Assembly: GCF_000247815.1 (NCBI RefSeq) | Contig: NC_021678.1 | Location: forward strand, 9,880,371 to 9,944,370 | Length of the DNA: 64,000 bases | Reading direction: 5' to 3' | Source: Ficedula albicollis | Taxonomy: Eukaryota; Chordata; Aves; Passeriformes; Muscicapidae | Part shown: positions 12,301 to 26,286 of the stretch, piece by piece | Numbering within the stretch: position 1 is the first letter of the stretch | How the letters are laid out: each line of letters starts with the position of its first letter | The notes under the pieces: model-generated | Database searches by the model: none | What the model saw: only the letters and a program-made list of their open reading frames with translations | Told to the model about the DNA's origin: nothing | Program-made: the position numbers and the translations under genes

Positions 12301-15300
12301 TTTCACATTCATCATGAAAAAAAACACATGCTATATTCCAGGTACTGGGGGTTTGGGCTTTTTAATTCTCTTGCTCTTTAAAATTTACTCTTACAGGCTG
12401 TACCCTGTTTGCTTTATGCATGTGGAAAGACCCACTGAAGCATACACATACATCTTGAGAGGATTAAAAGTGTAGGGTAGACTAATTTTTCTCATGACTG
12501 TTATTTTTAAAATACATGGTAGTTTTTTCTTATTGCATGTAAGCTGAAACTGGCCTCTTCTTTGTGACTTTATTATAAAAGGAAGAATGCTTGTACAAGG
12601 TACTTGACTATGATTCTAAGTATACTACTGAGGAAAAAAAAATAGTTAATTAAAACAGATCATATTAGGCTTTGTCAGCACCTAAAACCAAAATATCAAT
12701 ACCAGCCATAATTACTGGAACCTCTGGTTCTATAGTGTGTTTTGAGTTGAAATATCTTTGAAAGGGATTTCAAATATGAAGAACAGCACTGTGCACATGG
12801 CCTATACAAAACAATAACAAAACAAAAATAGTAACTTTCCCCGTTGTGCTTATTTCAATGGCTTTTGAATAAAATCTCGGTATGGTCACAAGCATCACAG
12901 AGAATAATTATTGACTATTCAAACCAAGCCAACTGAGAAATTATGGCATTTACCATACAAATGCATTACTTAACCTTTGCCCTATGAAGAAAAACCCCCC
13001 ATGAAAATGAATAAATGTGCAGATTAATTTGTATTATTATTTGCTGAAATTTTCACTCCCAGCCCAAAAAGCACAAACCCTAACAGCACCCAGTATCCCC
13101 TTACCTTCCTCACTCCCTTCTCCTAAAAGGAACCACTCTGCATTACTGCAAGTAACAACACACTATAAATAAATACGGGAAACCCTTTATCTTGTCATTG
13201 GTACACATGAAACCCAACAGCTTTCCACGTGCACAGAGCCAGCTTTTCCTCAATAGATTACAAGGCAGCATGCAGGCAGGGCTTTGGGTTTTTGGTTTTT
13301 TTTTTTATCCCCATGCAAAAACTGAGCCATGCAGAGGCAGTGAATTGGGCACTTTGGGATCTTTGCTGTGACCTCACTGCCACATTTTTGCATTTCCCTT
13401 CATGCCCTGCCCATGGCTTTCGTGCCACACCTCAGTTCCACATCCTATTGGAATATCCTGCAGAGCCAGAACCTCACTTCTGCAGTGAACCTCAAAGGTA
13501 TCACTTGGCACTCACACCCTCTTTGGTGTCCAGCAGCCCCAAAGTCCCACAGACAACCATGGAGGAGGACTACATGGAAACCTCATCCACAATATCAAGA
13601 TTTTCAATAAAATACAGATTCCCACAAGTTACAAGAGTAGTTAAAGCATGTTTCTAATATACTTAGATTTATATGTGAGAAGTACTGAAATATATACAGC
13701 ATTCTAAATTTAATTCATGAAAGGAATAAAAAAAGCCTGCATGTTCCACAAAACCTGTGATTGCCTCAGCATCAGACATTCCCCTCTCCCAAGAGCTTTC
13801 TCTCTTCTTGCACTTGCAAAAACCTACTGTACAGATTCTCTGCCATATGCTGTGGCTTGTGCTAAGGCACAGCAAAACGGCTGAGATGCTACAAGGCACA
13901 GTTCACGGATTTCTTCTTTGACCTTGGGTAAGTCAAGACCCAAGGATATTGCCTCTTCCTTTGCAGAAATTAACATGACAAAATGTAATATAAACATATT
14001 AACCTCTAAGGGAATGAAGTCTTTGCATATACATGAAATAGATAAACCCACTCCAGACAGTTCAGTTCCAACATCTTTAAGAGCATATGGATTACTTCAC
14101 ATAAAATATCATATTTTTTTCTAAGTCTCAGCTACTTTTAAAAGACACTGACTTTTCTTCTTTAAGACTTTCTTCTGTCTGGATAGAATTTCCCTTTTAA
14201 AAGGGATTCAAGACTCTTAGGTCACCAAACCAGAAGCAGAAGTTTTTATCTGCTATTGTTTACAAAGAGGACAGAGTCAAGGTTAATTGCACAGATTCCC
14301 ATCTCAGACTGCAAAAAAAGCAAGCTGACTTCTACTGGCAAAAGTTCATAAAACATTTCATGGTTTTAACAGTGATTCTCTCTTGGGAAGAACTGTTCGA
14401 TAATCCTGATTGTAACAAAGATGAACAAAATCATTTTCTTCTACTAGTGGAAGGTCCACAGCACAAGGATCTTAATGAAAGCAAAGTGAGATAGATGCAG
14501 CCCATTATATGTTACAACTGCATGATATTAACATTGTTTGATTATTGGCATTGAACACTGGGGAGATAATTTCCTGCATACACAGAAGAGAGAAAAGGAA
14601 AGAATGACTTTAACATGTGTGTCTGACCTACTTTGAATACTTGATTCTACAGTGTAAATGCTATATTGGCACTGGTTTCCCATGAGATCAAAAATGGAGC
14701 AACGAATTAGGTGTAATGTTATAGACTCAAGAAAAGGGATGCAAAGGTACATGCTGTAACTCTGAGGTTGAGCTCTCAATTTTAGGTTGGTGAGTGAAAG
14801 GTGGAATGTATTCCAAAATTACTTCAAAAGGTAATGAAAAAGTATCCTCAAATAAAATGAGCCAAATGCTGAAGGGTTACCTGCAAAAAATCCCCCCAAA
14901 ATCCCAACAAAACCTTACAGAGATCTTGGGTTGTCTATGGTTACAGAAGGAGTAATGGTGCCAATATCCTTTGAAGGTACTGCTTGTTACAAAGTGAAAA
15001 TTTGATTAGCAGTTTTAAGCAGCAAGATCTTAATTCTGAAGGTAAATTAATTTTAACTTGTGTATCCTAAGAAACTATCTTTTCTGTTTATCTGCAGGGA
15101 ATTTGGGATTTGTGCCAGCTACATCCAGAACTCTAATCTAACAAACTCTCAAAGCCATATCTAAGTACATTCACTGCAACATACTCATTAAATTTTAGGC
15201 TTGAAACAGCCCCACAGGAAGCTAAGGGATGAGAGGTTACTTCTTCCTTGCAAGAAAATTTCTTGTTACAAGTTCTTTTGTATTGACGATTTACAAGTAA

Positions 15301-17035
15301 GACAAACCAACCCTACTACAAACTTAATCTATTTTCATTTTGTCTCCAAGGTGGATAAGGTCAGCCACTAACCAAATTCACTTCCTAAACCTCATCAGTT
15401 CTCTGTGTGCAAGTGCTAAGATTCTTTGCTGAATGATTCAGTTTTAGAATTATTACAGCAATTCTAAGTTTCTCCAAGACTTTCTACTGCTGCAAAAATA
15501 CACCCATATGCCAACCTGTAATACATTTCTGTTATATACTAATAAGAATTAAAATTACATATGAACCTTTCTTTTTATCTTATTAATTTTTGATACAACC
15601 TGAATATACATGTTTTAACTTGAGTTTTCTAAGTATAAGTGAAAGAGAAATATGAACGCCGTTCTTCCTCCCTCCCCAAACTTAATTTTCAGTGTGGATA
15701 TAAGAGAATAAATTTATCTGGGTAATAGAGGCTGACAGCTAAAAATCTTTGGTGATATTTTAGACAATGAGTGCGCTGAAAAAAAACTTATGATAAAAGG
15801 GTAAAGCTGTCTAAGACTGATCCTCTGGCAGCAATCTTCCTGCCTGATGGCTGCCTGCACTTTTGCTGATGTGGGAAAGGGACAAGCAGCTAAGAAACAG
15901 CCCCCTAAGGAGCAGGAGTCCCACAGGAGAGAAGCTTGAAAGCTGCTGGAGAGAAAAAAAAAACACTAAAAGATCTGAAACGTTTAAATTCTATTTTACA
16001 TTAGGCCACTTTTGAGGACATTTCTGTTAAGATGCATCAGGGCACTGAATAAATAATATCATAGTAATAGGATGTGAAATTATGGGCCAAACAGCTAGAC
16101 CTAAACAAGATGAACTCCTGCCCTAACCACAGATGAAAGCTTGCAGATTTGAGATATAAAGCTAAAGATTTGTGCAAGACCCCCCTGGGCAGTAAGGACT
16201 GCACAAGGCCCTGTGTGCTGTGGTACTGCAGCAGCTGAGCTGTACAGAAAAGCAATGGGCAGCTCTCGGCAGGAAAAGCAGGGAAGCAGCAGGCATTTTA
16301 AAGAAACTCCTTCCCTCCCCCCCAAAACCCCACATCATGCCTAAAATGGAGGGGGCTGGCACCCCACAGAGCACCTATGTTTTTTGTCACCCATTGTTAG
16401 TACAGCAGGGCACAGGCCAAAAATGACACTTGTCACTAAGCCAAGCACACCCAGCCCAGTGACACCCCAGGAGCCACCAGCACTGAGCCCCAGGAGCAGC
16501 CCAGCACCTCCTGGCCTCTGAACACAGAAAGCTCTGCCCTTGCCACCAGGAATGGAAATTAAATAGAGACTGAGGACAGCAAGAGGAATTAGACACCAGT
16601 GAATATGAACAGCCAAACCTCTACAGCACAATGAGGCAAATTATCTCCGTTATTCTTCCAGTGGGAAGCAACTTTAGAGGCCAATATCCCCTCTCTGTGT
16701 GCTTTTGCTTTGTGTGTGTTCACACTGCACAGGAGAGAACCCTGATGTCAGTGCTGTGGGAGTGCTTTTCCTGGGATGGTGACTGAGGGGAGCAGGGAGA
16801 ATCCACCACAAATGGGACAGCACCAGCAGCAGAGACCCATGCAGCCACCAGAAAATGAATGGCAATGGAGTAATACCAAAGAAACCAACTGCAAAAGCAC
16901 ACTGGAAGAAAATTCCAGTGGAACAGCAGGAGGGTTTTTAAACCTTTTCAATGCTTTGCACATTTAGGTGGTGCAAAGCCTCCTTACAGCAGCCTTGCCT
17001 GCCTCAGCACTGAACCAATAGCTAAGATTAACAGC

Positions 17036-17190
17036 TACTGGTTTTGGCTGGGACAGAGTTAATTTTCTTCCTAGCAGCTGGCACAGTGGTGCATTTTGGA
17101 TTCAGTATGAGAATTATGTTGTTAACACCCTGATGTTGCAGTTGTTGCTAGGTAGTGCACAACACTACTGAACTTAGAGTTAAACCCACT
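17036..17190 (+). mobile_element. Partial ERVL-type LTR
   Basis: About 150 bases beginning GGTTTTGGCTGGGACAGAGT resemble the start of an LTR family that is abundant in neoavian genomes and belongs to ERVL-like endogenous retroviruses. Only the 5' part of the LTR is recognisable. Similarity fades after about 17185, with no LTR 3' end, no internal viral genes and no partner LTR in the window. It is therefore a truncated solo remnant with no coding capacity. The family call is from memory and should be treated as class level. Confidence 0.65.
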
Positions 17191-17568
17191 TGTGTGTTAG
17201 GCACTGACACCTCCAAGATAATATCTGAAACTTCATCTGCTTGATCTACCATCAAGTCTTACTTTTTATATCACTTCTCCTTACTGAAAATCTCATCTCC
17301 AAGCATATCCAACTTCTACTACACATCTTAGGGATGCAAAAAGCTTCAAAGCATAAATAACAAAACCTTAAAGATTGAAAAATATTACAAGTGTATGGTG
17401 ATTTGATTTTTAACTAAATATCACTTTTTCCAGAAGGAATTTGTTCTGATGAAGTTTTTTTCCCCCAATGCTTAGGTTTCCACATACATTCTTGCAGGAT
17501 ATCAATTATTTGCCAGGTCCTAGAGACCTTTCAAACCACAGATTTCCCCCCAAAAAATATTATTCATG

Positions 17569-17670
17569 GAACTGGCCAGGCTGGTGGGGTCACCTGGCCC
17601 AACCTCCCTGCTGAAGCAGAATCATCATGGCACAGGATTGCCTCCAGCTGGTTCTCTTGCTCACTCCCTG
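17569..17670 (-). mobile_element. CR1 LINE fragment
   Basis: Contains TCACCTGGCCCAACCTCCCT followed by GCTGAAGCAGAATCATCATG and GCACAGGATTG. This is the reverse-oriented CR1 segment lying just inside the 3' terminal motif (compare the fuller copy at 20424). Both ends are eroded and the copy is diverged. Confidence 0.6.
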
Positions 17671-20423
17671 TCAGAATGTGTGAGCTCCACGATTCTGTGT
17701 GAGCCTGAAGGGTGTGTGTGGGAAATGTGCAGTGTTCTGCTCCAGAATGACGACTCACTCCTTTCTCCTATCAATTTTGTCTGCTTTTTGGCACTTCTCT
17801 ACATCTTCCCTGATTCTGTTACCTTCCCTTCTTATCCTTATTTTTCATTCTAAATTTTATAACTACACACAGTTCTGCACTTTCAAAATGTCTTTGCTAT
17901 CATATGTCTCTCCCACCATAAGTATGAAAAATCTTTCAAGATGAAACTTTTATTCTGCCTTTATTCTTCTTGCACTATGACCTTCCCTTTCTGCAAAGTC
18001 CATGCTGAGCTGGGCTTTCCAGCTCTCCTGAGGCCCTTGTTCAGCCATACTTTGTGCTGGCAGCTGGAGGAACCAGAGGGAAGGATATTCAGATAGAAAC
18101 TCCCTGCATGAGTTACTGTAGAGTTTATCAAGGTTCCTGTAGGATGTATACATATATATAGTGATAAATCCAAGGACCATGAAGTGCAATAGGCCCTGGA
18201 TAAGTGACTTAATCATTTTATATGTAACTCCATAAAGGTAATTTCTGAGAAGTTTATTACATAAAAATATTATGGCTTTATAAAGCAATAGCATTCTTTA
18301 ATTCTGCTTTAGTAATTCCTTAACTGATGAGGGTTGTTATTTCTAAGATCCTAAGCATCACTAACACATAATATTATAACATCTTAATTTCCCAGCTGAT
18401 GTTTTATTTGATCTCAGAGCTTGCATTGCTTCTATCAACAAAGCCCTGTCACTGGAATTTCTCCCAATATCTTGCTCAATTGCTAGTATTGAACATTCCA
18501 CTCAGATCTCAAGCTAACCTCAGAGCTGCCAAAGTGTATTTGACAGTTATTGTTGATGGCTACATTGTCAGGAGCTCACAGCAAGTCAAGCAATATCATA
18601 ATTAAGTGCCATTTCTTTTGACTGCTACTGTTTTAACCAGGGTGCATTTATAGGTTTTGTTTTTTACAAAAAAATGTGGTGAGAACAGTGACAGGAAAAC
18701 CACATAAAAATGATTGTTAATAACTCGAAACATATTTTGCTTTTCATACACTTAAACAGAAATGTGATGTTCTGCCTGGAGGGCTCTGGAGGGTGAGGAC
18801 TCAGGGTAAGGACAAGGGCTTAAGTCAGATGCAAAAAGATGTGACAAGGGACTCTGTGTTCCCACTGAAGTACCACAGTTTCTGAACAAGGCTCTGCAGG
18901 CACAGGACTATGTATTTATGCACTGCCTTCTTTTTGTTCCAAGCCTCACCTTCCCACAAGCCAACGCTCAGGGATGGATGTGACAAAAGGAGAGAGACTG
19001 ACAGAGTGTCCTTCACAGAGAGCCCTGTGCCAGCCTCTGCTCCCCTTGAAGCCACCTCCACTCACAGCTCCCAGCTTTGTGGAGGACTGAAGGACTGGAT
19101 AATTCTGTGCACATTCCTTGTTTTGCTGATTTCCCCTGCCTACTCCATGAGTAGAACTTTGAGATGGAGATCTGTCTCGGTGTGCTCTGTCCCTCACCTC
19201 TACAGGCACACTGGCACCCCCCCACCTTGTCACAAAAATCCCCTTCACTCAGGTCCCCAGCACAGAAAGTGCATGTTTGCTCACTACAACACTCAGGTCT
19301 GGGCAGGACAAATGGTCAGAGAGAGTCTCACTGTGCTGCCAGGGGGAGAAAAGTAAATACGGTGCCTGCAAGCAGCCACGCTCTTCCTTCCACCCCGCAG
19401 CGTTCTTGCCAAGGTGAGGGCAGCACCCAGCTGCTCACAGCGAGCAGGGGCTCAGAGGGGCAGTGTGAGCAGCAGTGCTGGGCACAGTGAAGCCCTCAGC
19501 CCACAGGATGTCTGGCAGTGACTCCCAGCACTCACCCAGCAGCAGGGATCTGCTGCAGGAGCTTGGCAGGGCTGCAGGCTGGCAGCAGCTGAGCTGCTCA
19601 AAGCCAGCTCGTCTGGGTGGGTGACTGCTGGGACTGCTGTCTGGGAGCCCCACCACAGCTTCTGAAGGAGGGCATCTCAATCTCTAACAGCTGGCATATT
19701 GCATGACATCAGTAACACACCCTAATCGTGTGCCCAGTTAAAATAAAGTCCTTACAGTGCTTGAGAACACAAGAATTACTTATTCTTGTACTCCTCTTCC
19801 CGGCCTCCCAACTGATATGTACAAAGCCCAAGTCCAATCTCTCTGTATTAATATATTTAGGTGGATTTTGAACACGTGCAAATTGCAGCTCAAAGGGATA
19901 CAAACACTTGTTTAAAGGCAAGCAGGTACATGTACAAGCTGTGTAAACATTGTACTACCTTTCAGGAGAAGATAAACTTTGACCACTCTCTCCTTTACTA
20001 AAAATGCACAAATACATTTTTGACTAATGGCATTTTAAATTTCAAAATCCCTTACATGGGCTTTTTTTTTTTCCCCCCCAAAAATCCATAAACTTGTCAC
20101 TTCAAAAGGATGCATGGTTATGAAGCCACAACATAATTTCTTATAATCTACAGAATAATAAGAAATTAAACGCGGCAATAGGAAAAGTATTTTCAGAATG
20201 ACACACATACTGACTTTAAAGCTAAAAGTGACTTAAAAAAATAAAATAAATACCAAATTATCTCTGGCCCTGAGGAGGTTATTGAGAAGATGGAGCCAGC
20301 AGTGCAGAGTAGAATGATAAAACAAACAACAATTGAAAGAAGTTTCACACTGGTTGTGAGAAGAACCTCATCCCATGAGCACAGCTGGGTGCTGCCCAGT
20401 GAGCCCATGCAGTGCCCACTTGT

Positions 20424-20985
20424 GGAATCACAGAATCACAGAACATCCTGAGCTGCAAAGGACCCACCAGGACCATCGAGTCCAGCCCCTGGTCCCCAGG
20501 ACCACCCCAAGAGTCACACCATGTGCCCAAGGGCATTGTCCAAAAGCTTCTTGAACTCAGCCAGCCTTGGGGCTGTGACACTGCCCTGGGAGCCTGTTCC
20601 ACTGCCCAAACACCCTCTGGATAAAGAACTTTTTTCTAATATGCAACCTCAGCCTCCCCTGACACAACTTCAGGCCATTCCCTCGGGTCCTGTCCCTGTC
20701 ACCACAGAGCAGAGATCAGTGCCTGCCCCTCCTCTTCCCCTCACAAGGGAGTTGTGACTGCACTGAAGTCTCTGCTCAGTCTCCTCCTCTCCAGGCTGAA
20801 CAGACCAAGGGACCTCAGTCACTCCTCATCTGGCTTCCCCTCAAGGCCCTTCATCATCCTCATGGCCTCCTTTGGACACTCTCTGAGTTTTATGTCTCTT
20901 TTGTACTGTGGTGCCCCAATCTGCACACATCACAGTGCAGGGCAGAGCAGGACAATCTCTGGAGGTTTTTGGCACTCCACCAGCT
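20424..20985 (-). mobile_element. CR1 LINE, 5'-truncated copy
   Basis: The best transposable element in the window. The copy is antisense to the plus strand. Its 3' terminus lies at the left end, with the GGAATCACAGAATCACAGAA repeat motif typical of CR1. It runs through the CR1 3' UTR and the last part of ORF2, with recognisable pieces such as GGACCCACCAGGACCATCGA, TTGAACTCAGCCAGCCTTGG, CTCTCCAGGCTGAACAGACC and ATGGCCTCCTTTGGACACTC. The reverse transcriptase frame is broken by stops, so the element is dead. Small open frames inside it on both strands are fragments of the element, not host genes. CR1 elements end in short microsatellite-like repeats rather than poly(A), as seen here. Confidence 0.92.
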
Positions 20986-23900
20986 GACTGTGCAGCTCCT
21001 GAATTATTTTCTGACTAAGGGAGCAGCTTTACACAGCCACTCTATGGCAAGCTGAAGGACAGATTACACCAATGTGAAATGTTTTAAACAAAAGCCTCTC
21101 TGGTGGCACCAGTAATAAGCATTTCTACACAGACTGCCTGGGTGGGTCCCACAAGCCAGAAGCTGTCATACACAATAGTGATTCTGACACCACAGGGCAG
21201 CTTCTGATGTGCTTTGTAACATTTCTGGTCATGAGTTTTATCTAAAAAACTGCAAATGGAAACGCTGTGCCAGAAGCAAGCACTACCTCTGGTTATCACA
21301 ACACTTTAGCACAGTGATGGCCAAGTATTCTTGACTCATGCTTTACACACAGCCCTTTCTGCATTCCTCAGCCTCATGTGTTTTAAAAATATTCACATTA
21401 TCTTCTGTGGCAGTCATGATGGACAGCTCACAGCTACAGCTCCTGAGCCTTGAACAAACACTGCTGAAACACCACAGCCCTGAGTACAGCTTAATGAAAA
21501 CAATCAGCAGACTTGAGGAGGCTGAAGAGAACAACTCAAACAAGAGCAGCTGAATAGCAATAACTTGGCCTACTTGGGCTTGCCTGTGACCCAGTTTTCC
21601 CTCCTGCCTGGGTGAGACATATTTTGGAGAGCTTGGGCAGCACTGAGAGACTGAGGGTGGGCAGGAGGCAACATCTGCTGCTCTGCCATGGCATGAAAGC
21701 AAAAGGTGAAAGAACACCAGAGAACTGACTGCAGAAAACTGTGCTGCTTCCAGTCCCGAGGCCATGGACAAAGTGTGAGAGTTCATGGAGATGTCTTTAT
21801 GGCTGCAACTGAAATCCCACACAAAAAGCCTTCCCTGCTGGCCAACCTGCTGGCCCTGGCTCTCAGCCTTTGTTCTCTCCCCTGCATCCAAAGTCACTCA
21901 TTTTAAAATTAGCCACCTTCATATTTTCCAGCAGCTTTAGATAGTTACATCATCAATTCAGGAAAAATCCAGTTTGCAAAATTATCAAGAAAGCATTTAG
22001 GTAAAATCTCTGCACATCATAACTGTCTTTGAAGTTTTCCTTTGCTGTCAGGTGTTACAAAACCCAAAGAAAACATATTGCAATTCCACGTTGCTCTTCA
22101 TAAATCCTCTTTGAGAGCTCCTATCTGTTTTGCCTCTCTGAGCAGGACTAGAGAGGAGATTCCTCCAGATGACCCCTTTCTACTCATCATCTTTTGGGTA
22201 TACATCTTATATCCACTCTAAGAAACAATCAGAAAACAACATGATTCTTCAAGTTGCCTACATATTGCTACCATCAATTTCATTTTTAACAATTCTGTCA
22301 GAGAATGCAGAGGTGATATGCAGAAGTGGTGGCTATGAACTAAGATAAATGAACTTAATAAAATGTTCCTAAGAAGTTAAGGATTCATAGATTCCTCAGC
22401 TGCAACAATAAATGAGACATCCAGTCTCAGCTTAGATATCTTTTCCTCTAAGCCAGTTTTGTTTATATGTGTGATATATATCAGAAATATGTATAAATAT
22501 GTGTTTATACTATGTTGATAGTATGGGAACCCTATTCAAGAACCTTCCAGACTGACATTCCTCAACTCCCAATTCTTCTCACTTGCAGCTTTTATTAAAT
22601 CTTACTGGGTATTTCCACCTTGTTTAGACTCATTTTTTAATTGGAAACATTTAAGAACTATATTTTTTATAGATTAAACTGTGAAATCCAGCTGTGAGGA
22701 GTCTTGCACAGAGTAAATCAAGAATTGCTAGAAATAGTGGGAATGATTCTGGTCTACTTTGCAATATGCAAGAAAATTAAGGGGTAACAGAGTAGAAACA
22801 CAAGAACAGTCATTCAGGTGTGAAATGTCCTCTTATATTTTGTCTCAAATGGTTCCTATTGAACCAAAAATCAATTTCCAGGTATTCTTGACTGGCACAA
22901 GGAACACCAAATGTTCCAATAATGCAGAGTTAGATCTTAGGAAACACAGACAAGAGAATCAACTCCCACCTACGTGTTCCAATTAGGCAAAGCCTTCATT
23001 GATCATTGATCACACCTACTGGGAAACAACAGATTTCAGCTCACTAAGAGTATTTTCACACATGCAACTGAAATATTTGCCTAAAGGAGATGTTTTCCCA
23101 GGCAGAAGCTTGTGAATCCTCTAACCAGACATTTTGCAAGGAATCAGAAATGCTGACCAGGATGCTTTCTGAATACACAGTGTTTTTATGCTCACCTGTT
23201 TCCTGCTCCATGTTTTACTGTTATCTGTCTCATAACTGAATTATGTACTAAGTCATTCCTCCCCTAAAGTTTTTTGTTTGCTTTTAATTTTTTGATAAAA
23301 ACAGCATTATACTCTGGATATTCTGAAATCAGCCTAAATTTCCACAATTTTATGAGCCAAACTATGTCCTGCAATGATTTCTGACCTGTATTAGTTGAAT
23401 TTATAAACAGAACTATAACTGACACCTCCATGAAATGCTGAGAATGTCTCTAAATTCATCCAGTCCTAGAGGCCATTTATGGGATGAACTTCAGTAAGTG
23501 ACTGTGTTAAAGTGTATATTTTTGCTTCACTGGATTCAAAAGCATAAGCCAGTCACTAGGAAATAATTCAAGGGTAACTCTTGCAGTAACATTTGTAGCT
23601 TACTATCAGATTTTCAGATTTATCACACTTTTTAATAAAGATGAGTATGAATGCTAAAAAAAAAAATTATATCCAAGACCTTTTATGGTAACCAAGGCCA
23701 AATTGTTGAAAAGAACCTCAATTATTCTTAGTAGAATAATTTTATGATACAGAACAGTTTGCTCCAAAAGGTCTGTGACCAGGTTAGAGAGGAGTTATTG
23801 GCTGATTCTTCTCATTGAAGTCCTTCCCACAGAAGAAAATGCTTTAAATAGTAGAGAAAGATACAAGGATTTTTCAAAAGAGTCCTTAATTGTTATTCTG

Positions 23901-25553
23901 TGGATAAAAGCTAAATAAAGTGCAGTGAAGGCTGTCATCATTTCCCTACCAGGCAGAGAATAGCCACAACCCAGAAGTAGAAAAGGAACTTTGCAAATGT
24001 TTCTGAAAGAATCTCTGAAAAATTAATTTCCAACAGCACAAAGATATGTGGAACACTCTCCAGATGCAAGATCCAAATTTACCCTGGATCAAATCTCACT
24101 CTTTTATACTTTGTAGCTTGGTGTTGGGATCACTACCAGGTAACTCTTCCAGAGTGTCTGGGAAAGGAAATAGAACAGTGAAATCATCCTCCCATCAGGG
24201 TGTTCAAAAGTCTGTGTAAATTCTTCTGAATCCCATTGCTACCTCAACTATCTTGTTTAAGTTTTTGTGGTTGCAATTGCATACACATGCTAGGATTTTC
24301 CCCAGAGCTTCCACGATGGTAAAAGAACATTCAGATCTTGTTAATTAATCTTTAATATGAAATGGGTTGAAATTTACAGAACAAGTTTGTGGCTGGCTAG
24401 GTACAAGTGATATAAAACCCTCTCCCATGAATAATGGAGTGGAAACATCTGACATAAAGAAAGCCTCAAAGTTTAAATATCTGTCTAGAGGCATTTGGGT
24501 TTGCTGCCTTTCTTTATTTTTATTACACTTCCAGAGCCTAACAATAAACATTTTCAGATAACAATTAAGAGACATGTGTAAGTATTTCCCTACTTTAGGG
24601 AATTAGCTAGACAGAGGGATGAAATGATTAAAGATAAGAAGGAAGGATTTGAAGAAATGGGAAAGACTTGATTTCTCAGAAATTCCCACATGCATGCTGG
24701 CCACTTCTTACAATGCTGAAATGCAACAGATTTCTGCTTGCATGCTTGCAACTTCAGTAAACTTCAGTGCTGCTATCAAAGAAGAGATGCTGAATAACAA
24801 GCACACCACATGGAGCAACACTACCTTGTCTTAAAGACTGACTGGAGCTACCCAATACAGACTAAACTCCAGGATTTTTGCAGTAGGAATTATGAGGATT
24901 TTATGCAGACACATGCCTCTCTGTCAGTCAGTCTTTCTCAAGTGCCCCTGTTCCTGTGAGCTGAAATTCCTCTGGCAGTATTCCATGACTAATACTTAGA
25001 GAAATTTTAGGTGATGAGGCAAGTACCCAGGAAGAAAGCATGCCCTGCATTTCCTGAGAAAAGTCAGTGGTCCAGGAAGCTACTGGGTTATTCCAGGAGA
25101 ACAAAATATTTTAGTACCTGGAAAGCCTCTGAGGCTTAGCAGAAACAAAATAAACAATGATGACAAACATCTCTCTTAAAAAAATAAAAAATGCAGCTCT
25201 TTCTTTTTCTAAATAAACTCCCAAACAAGGATCAAGCAGCTCATGTACACACGGGTGTTCAAGGCATGCACTGGTCCAACCTGACACCCTGCTGTACCTC
25301 ACTCCGCTTCTCTAACATTACTCTTGTTTCTCTCCTAAATTATAAATACTCTTGAAGGTAAAGCATCGATGAAACTATATGGGTATCCAGAAGGATATAA
25401 TCAGACATATTAATGCCTTCTGATTTGCCTTATTCCAAGGTGTCCTATCTGCCTTGCTTACAAAACAAAAGGCAACTTGCTGTCAGTATTGACTGCTGCT
25501 CTCCATATGGGAATGCAGGACCCTGGAATAATGCAATGATTTATTTTGAAGTA
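20986..25553 (-). other. NRG3: NRG3 large intron, segment between CR1 and the tandem duplication
   Basis: Unique AT-rich intronic sequence. I saw no RNA gene, no recognisable transposable element and no splice-flanked coding segment. The open frame at 21343-21897 on the minus strand (184 codons) is the longest ordinary one in the window. Its composition is unremarkable, the opposite strand is also open over parts of it, and no family similarity is apparent. Confidence 0.75.
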
Positions 25554-26286
25554 CTAGTGAACTTCATTTCAACCTTTCCAAATGAGAGCTTTTCCTAGTG
25601 CTAAAATTACCAAATGTCTAACCAGATTTCTAAAACCTCATCCGCTTTTTATTTATGCAGAAAAATAGCATGCTTATATCTTATAACAACGAATAATAAT
25701 TATTTAATTATAGAGATCTTTTACAAGAATCCTACCTATTAGACCACAGAGATGCTGCTCTTAAGGAAACATTAAAAACCTCTCATAGTTTTGAAGCCAT
25801 ATATATTTATCTTTCATTCAAACCTCTGGTTTCTGTGCATGAACCTACTGTCTTTAAAAAAAGGAAGTAATAAACAATTGCAATAACTTCTAATATAGGG
25901 GTTAATTCTGGAGCTCATAGAAAATAAAATCTGTTTAGCTTTGCATGTAAGAATTCAATTAAATGTTTCTGCTTGATTTGCAGGAAAGCTGGATCATTTT
26001 GATATAAAAGTCATCTGAGGATACAAGAACCTTTTAAGACCTATGAAGTCAACATAGCTCAGAAACTTCTTTTTGAGGTTAGAATTTGCTTTATTTCCTA
26101 TCAGTGATAACTTATTTATTATATAGGTTTATTTAGTATCAAAATATTGTCCATAACCCAATTTATAGTATGATTCCAGTGAAAAACTCTACTGGCTGAA
26201 GAAACTTTGTAATCTCATAAGATCTCTTCAAAAACAAGAAACAAAACCATCTGCTCCTCCCTAAGAGGCACAAACTACTCTTTATG
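25554..26286. repeat. 733-bp tandem duplication, copy 1
   Basis: First unit of a head-to-tail duplication. Reading both copies line by line, I found no difference over 733 bases. It starts CTAGTGAACTTCATTTCAAC and ends CACAAACTACTCTTTATG. The unit is AT-rich unique sequence with no visible gene. The identity means a very recent duplication or a false duplication made in assembly. Confidence 0.95.

Larger units (their letters stand above)
8129..20423 (-). other. NRG3: NRG3 large intron, 3' part
   Basis: The first 12 kb, counted from the transmembrane exon, of the roughly 40.5-kb intron between the microexon and the transmembrane exon. It is mostly unique AT-rich sequence. Listed separately are small CR1 pieces at 9285-9345 and 17569-17670 and an LTR fragment at 17036-17190. 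A locally GC-richer block at about 18900-19680 has several overlapping short open frames on both strands, which is what low stop density gives; none resembles a known protein or has paired splice sites. Confidence 0.8.

Noticed and set aside
20193..20987. Several 70-85 codon open frames on both strands
   Set aside because: They lie within or overlap the CR1 element at 20424-20985 and are fragments of it or its complement.
21343..21897. 184-codon minus-strand open frame
   Set aside because: No family resemblance, no splice context, and overlapping frames on the other strand. It fits a chance opening in a locally GC-richer intron segment.
24680..24760. Repeated CMLATS peptide in a short frame
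   Set aside because: It comes from two loosely similar GCATGCT-containing stretches. Too diverged and short to call a repeat or a protein.
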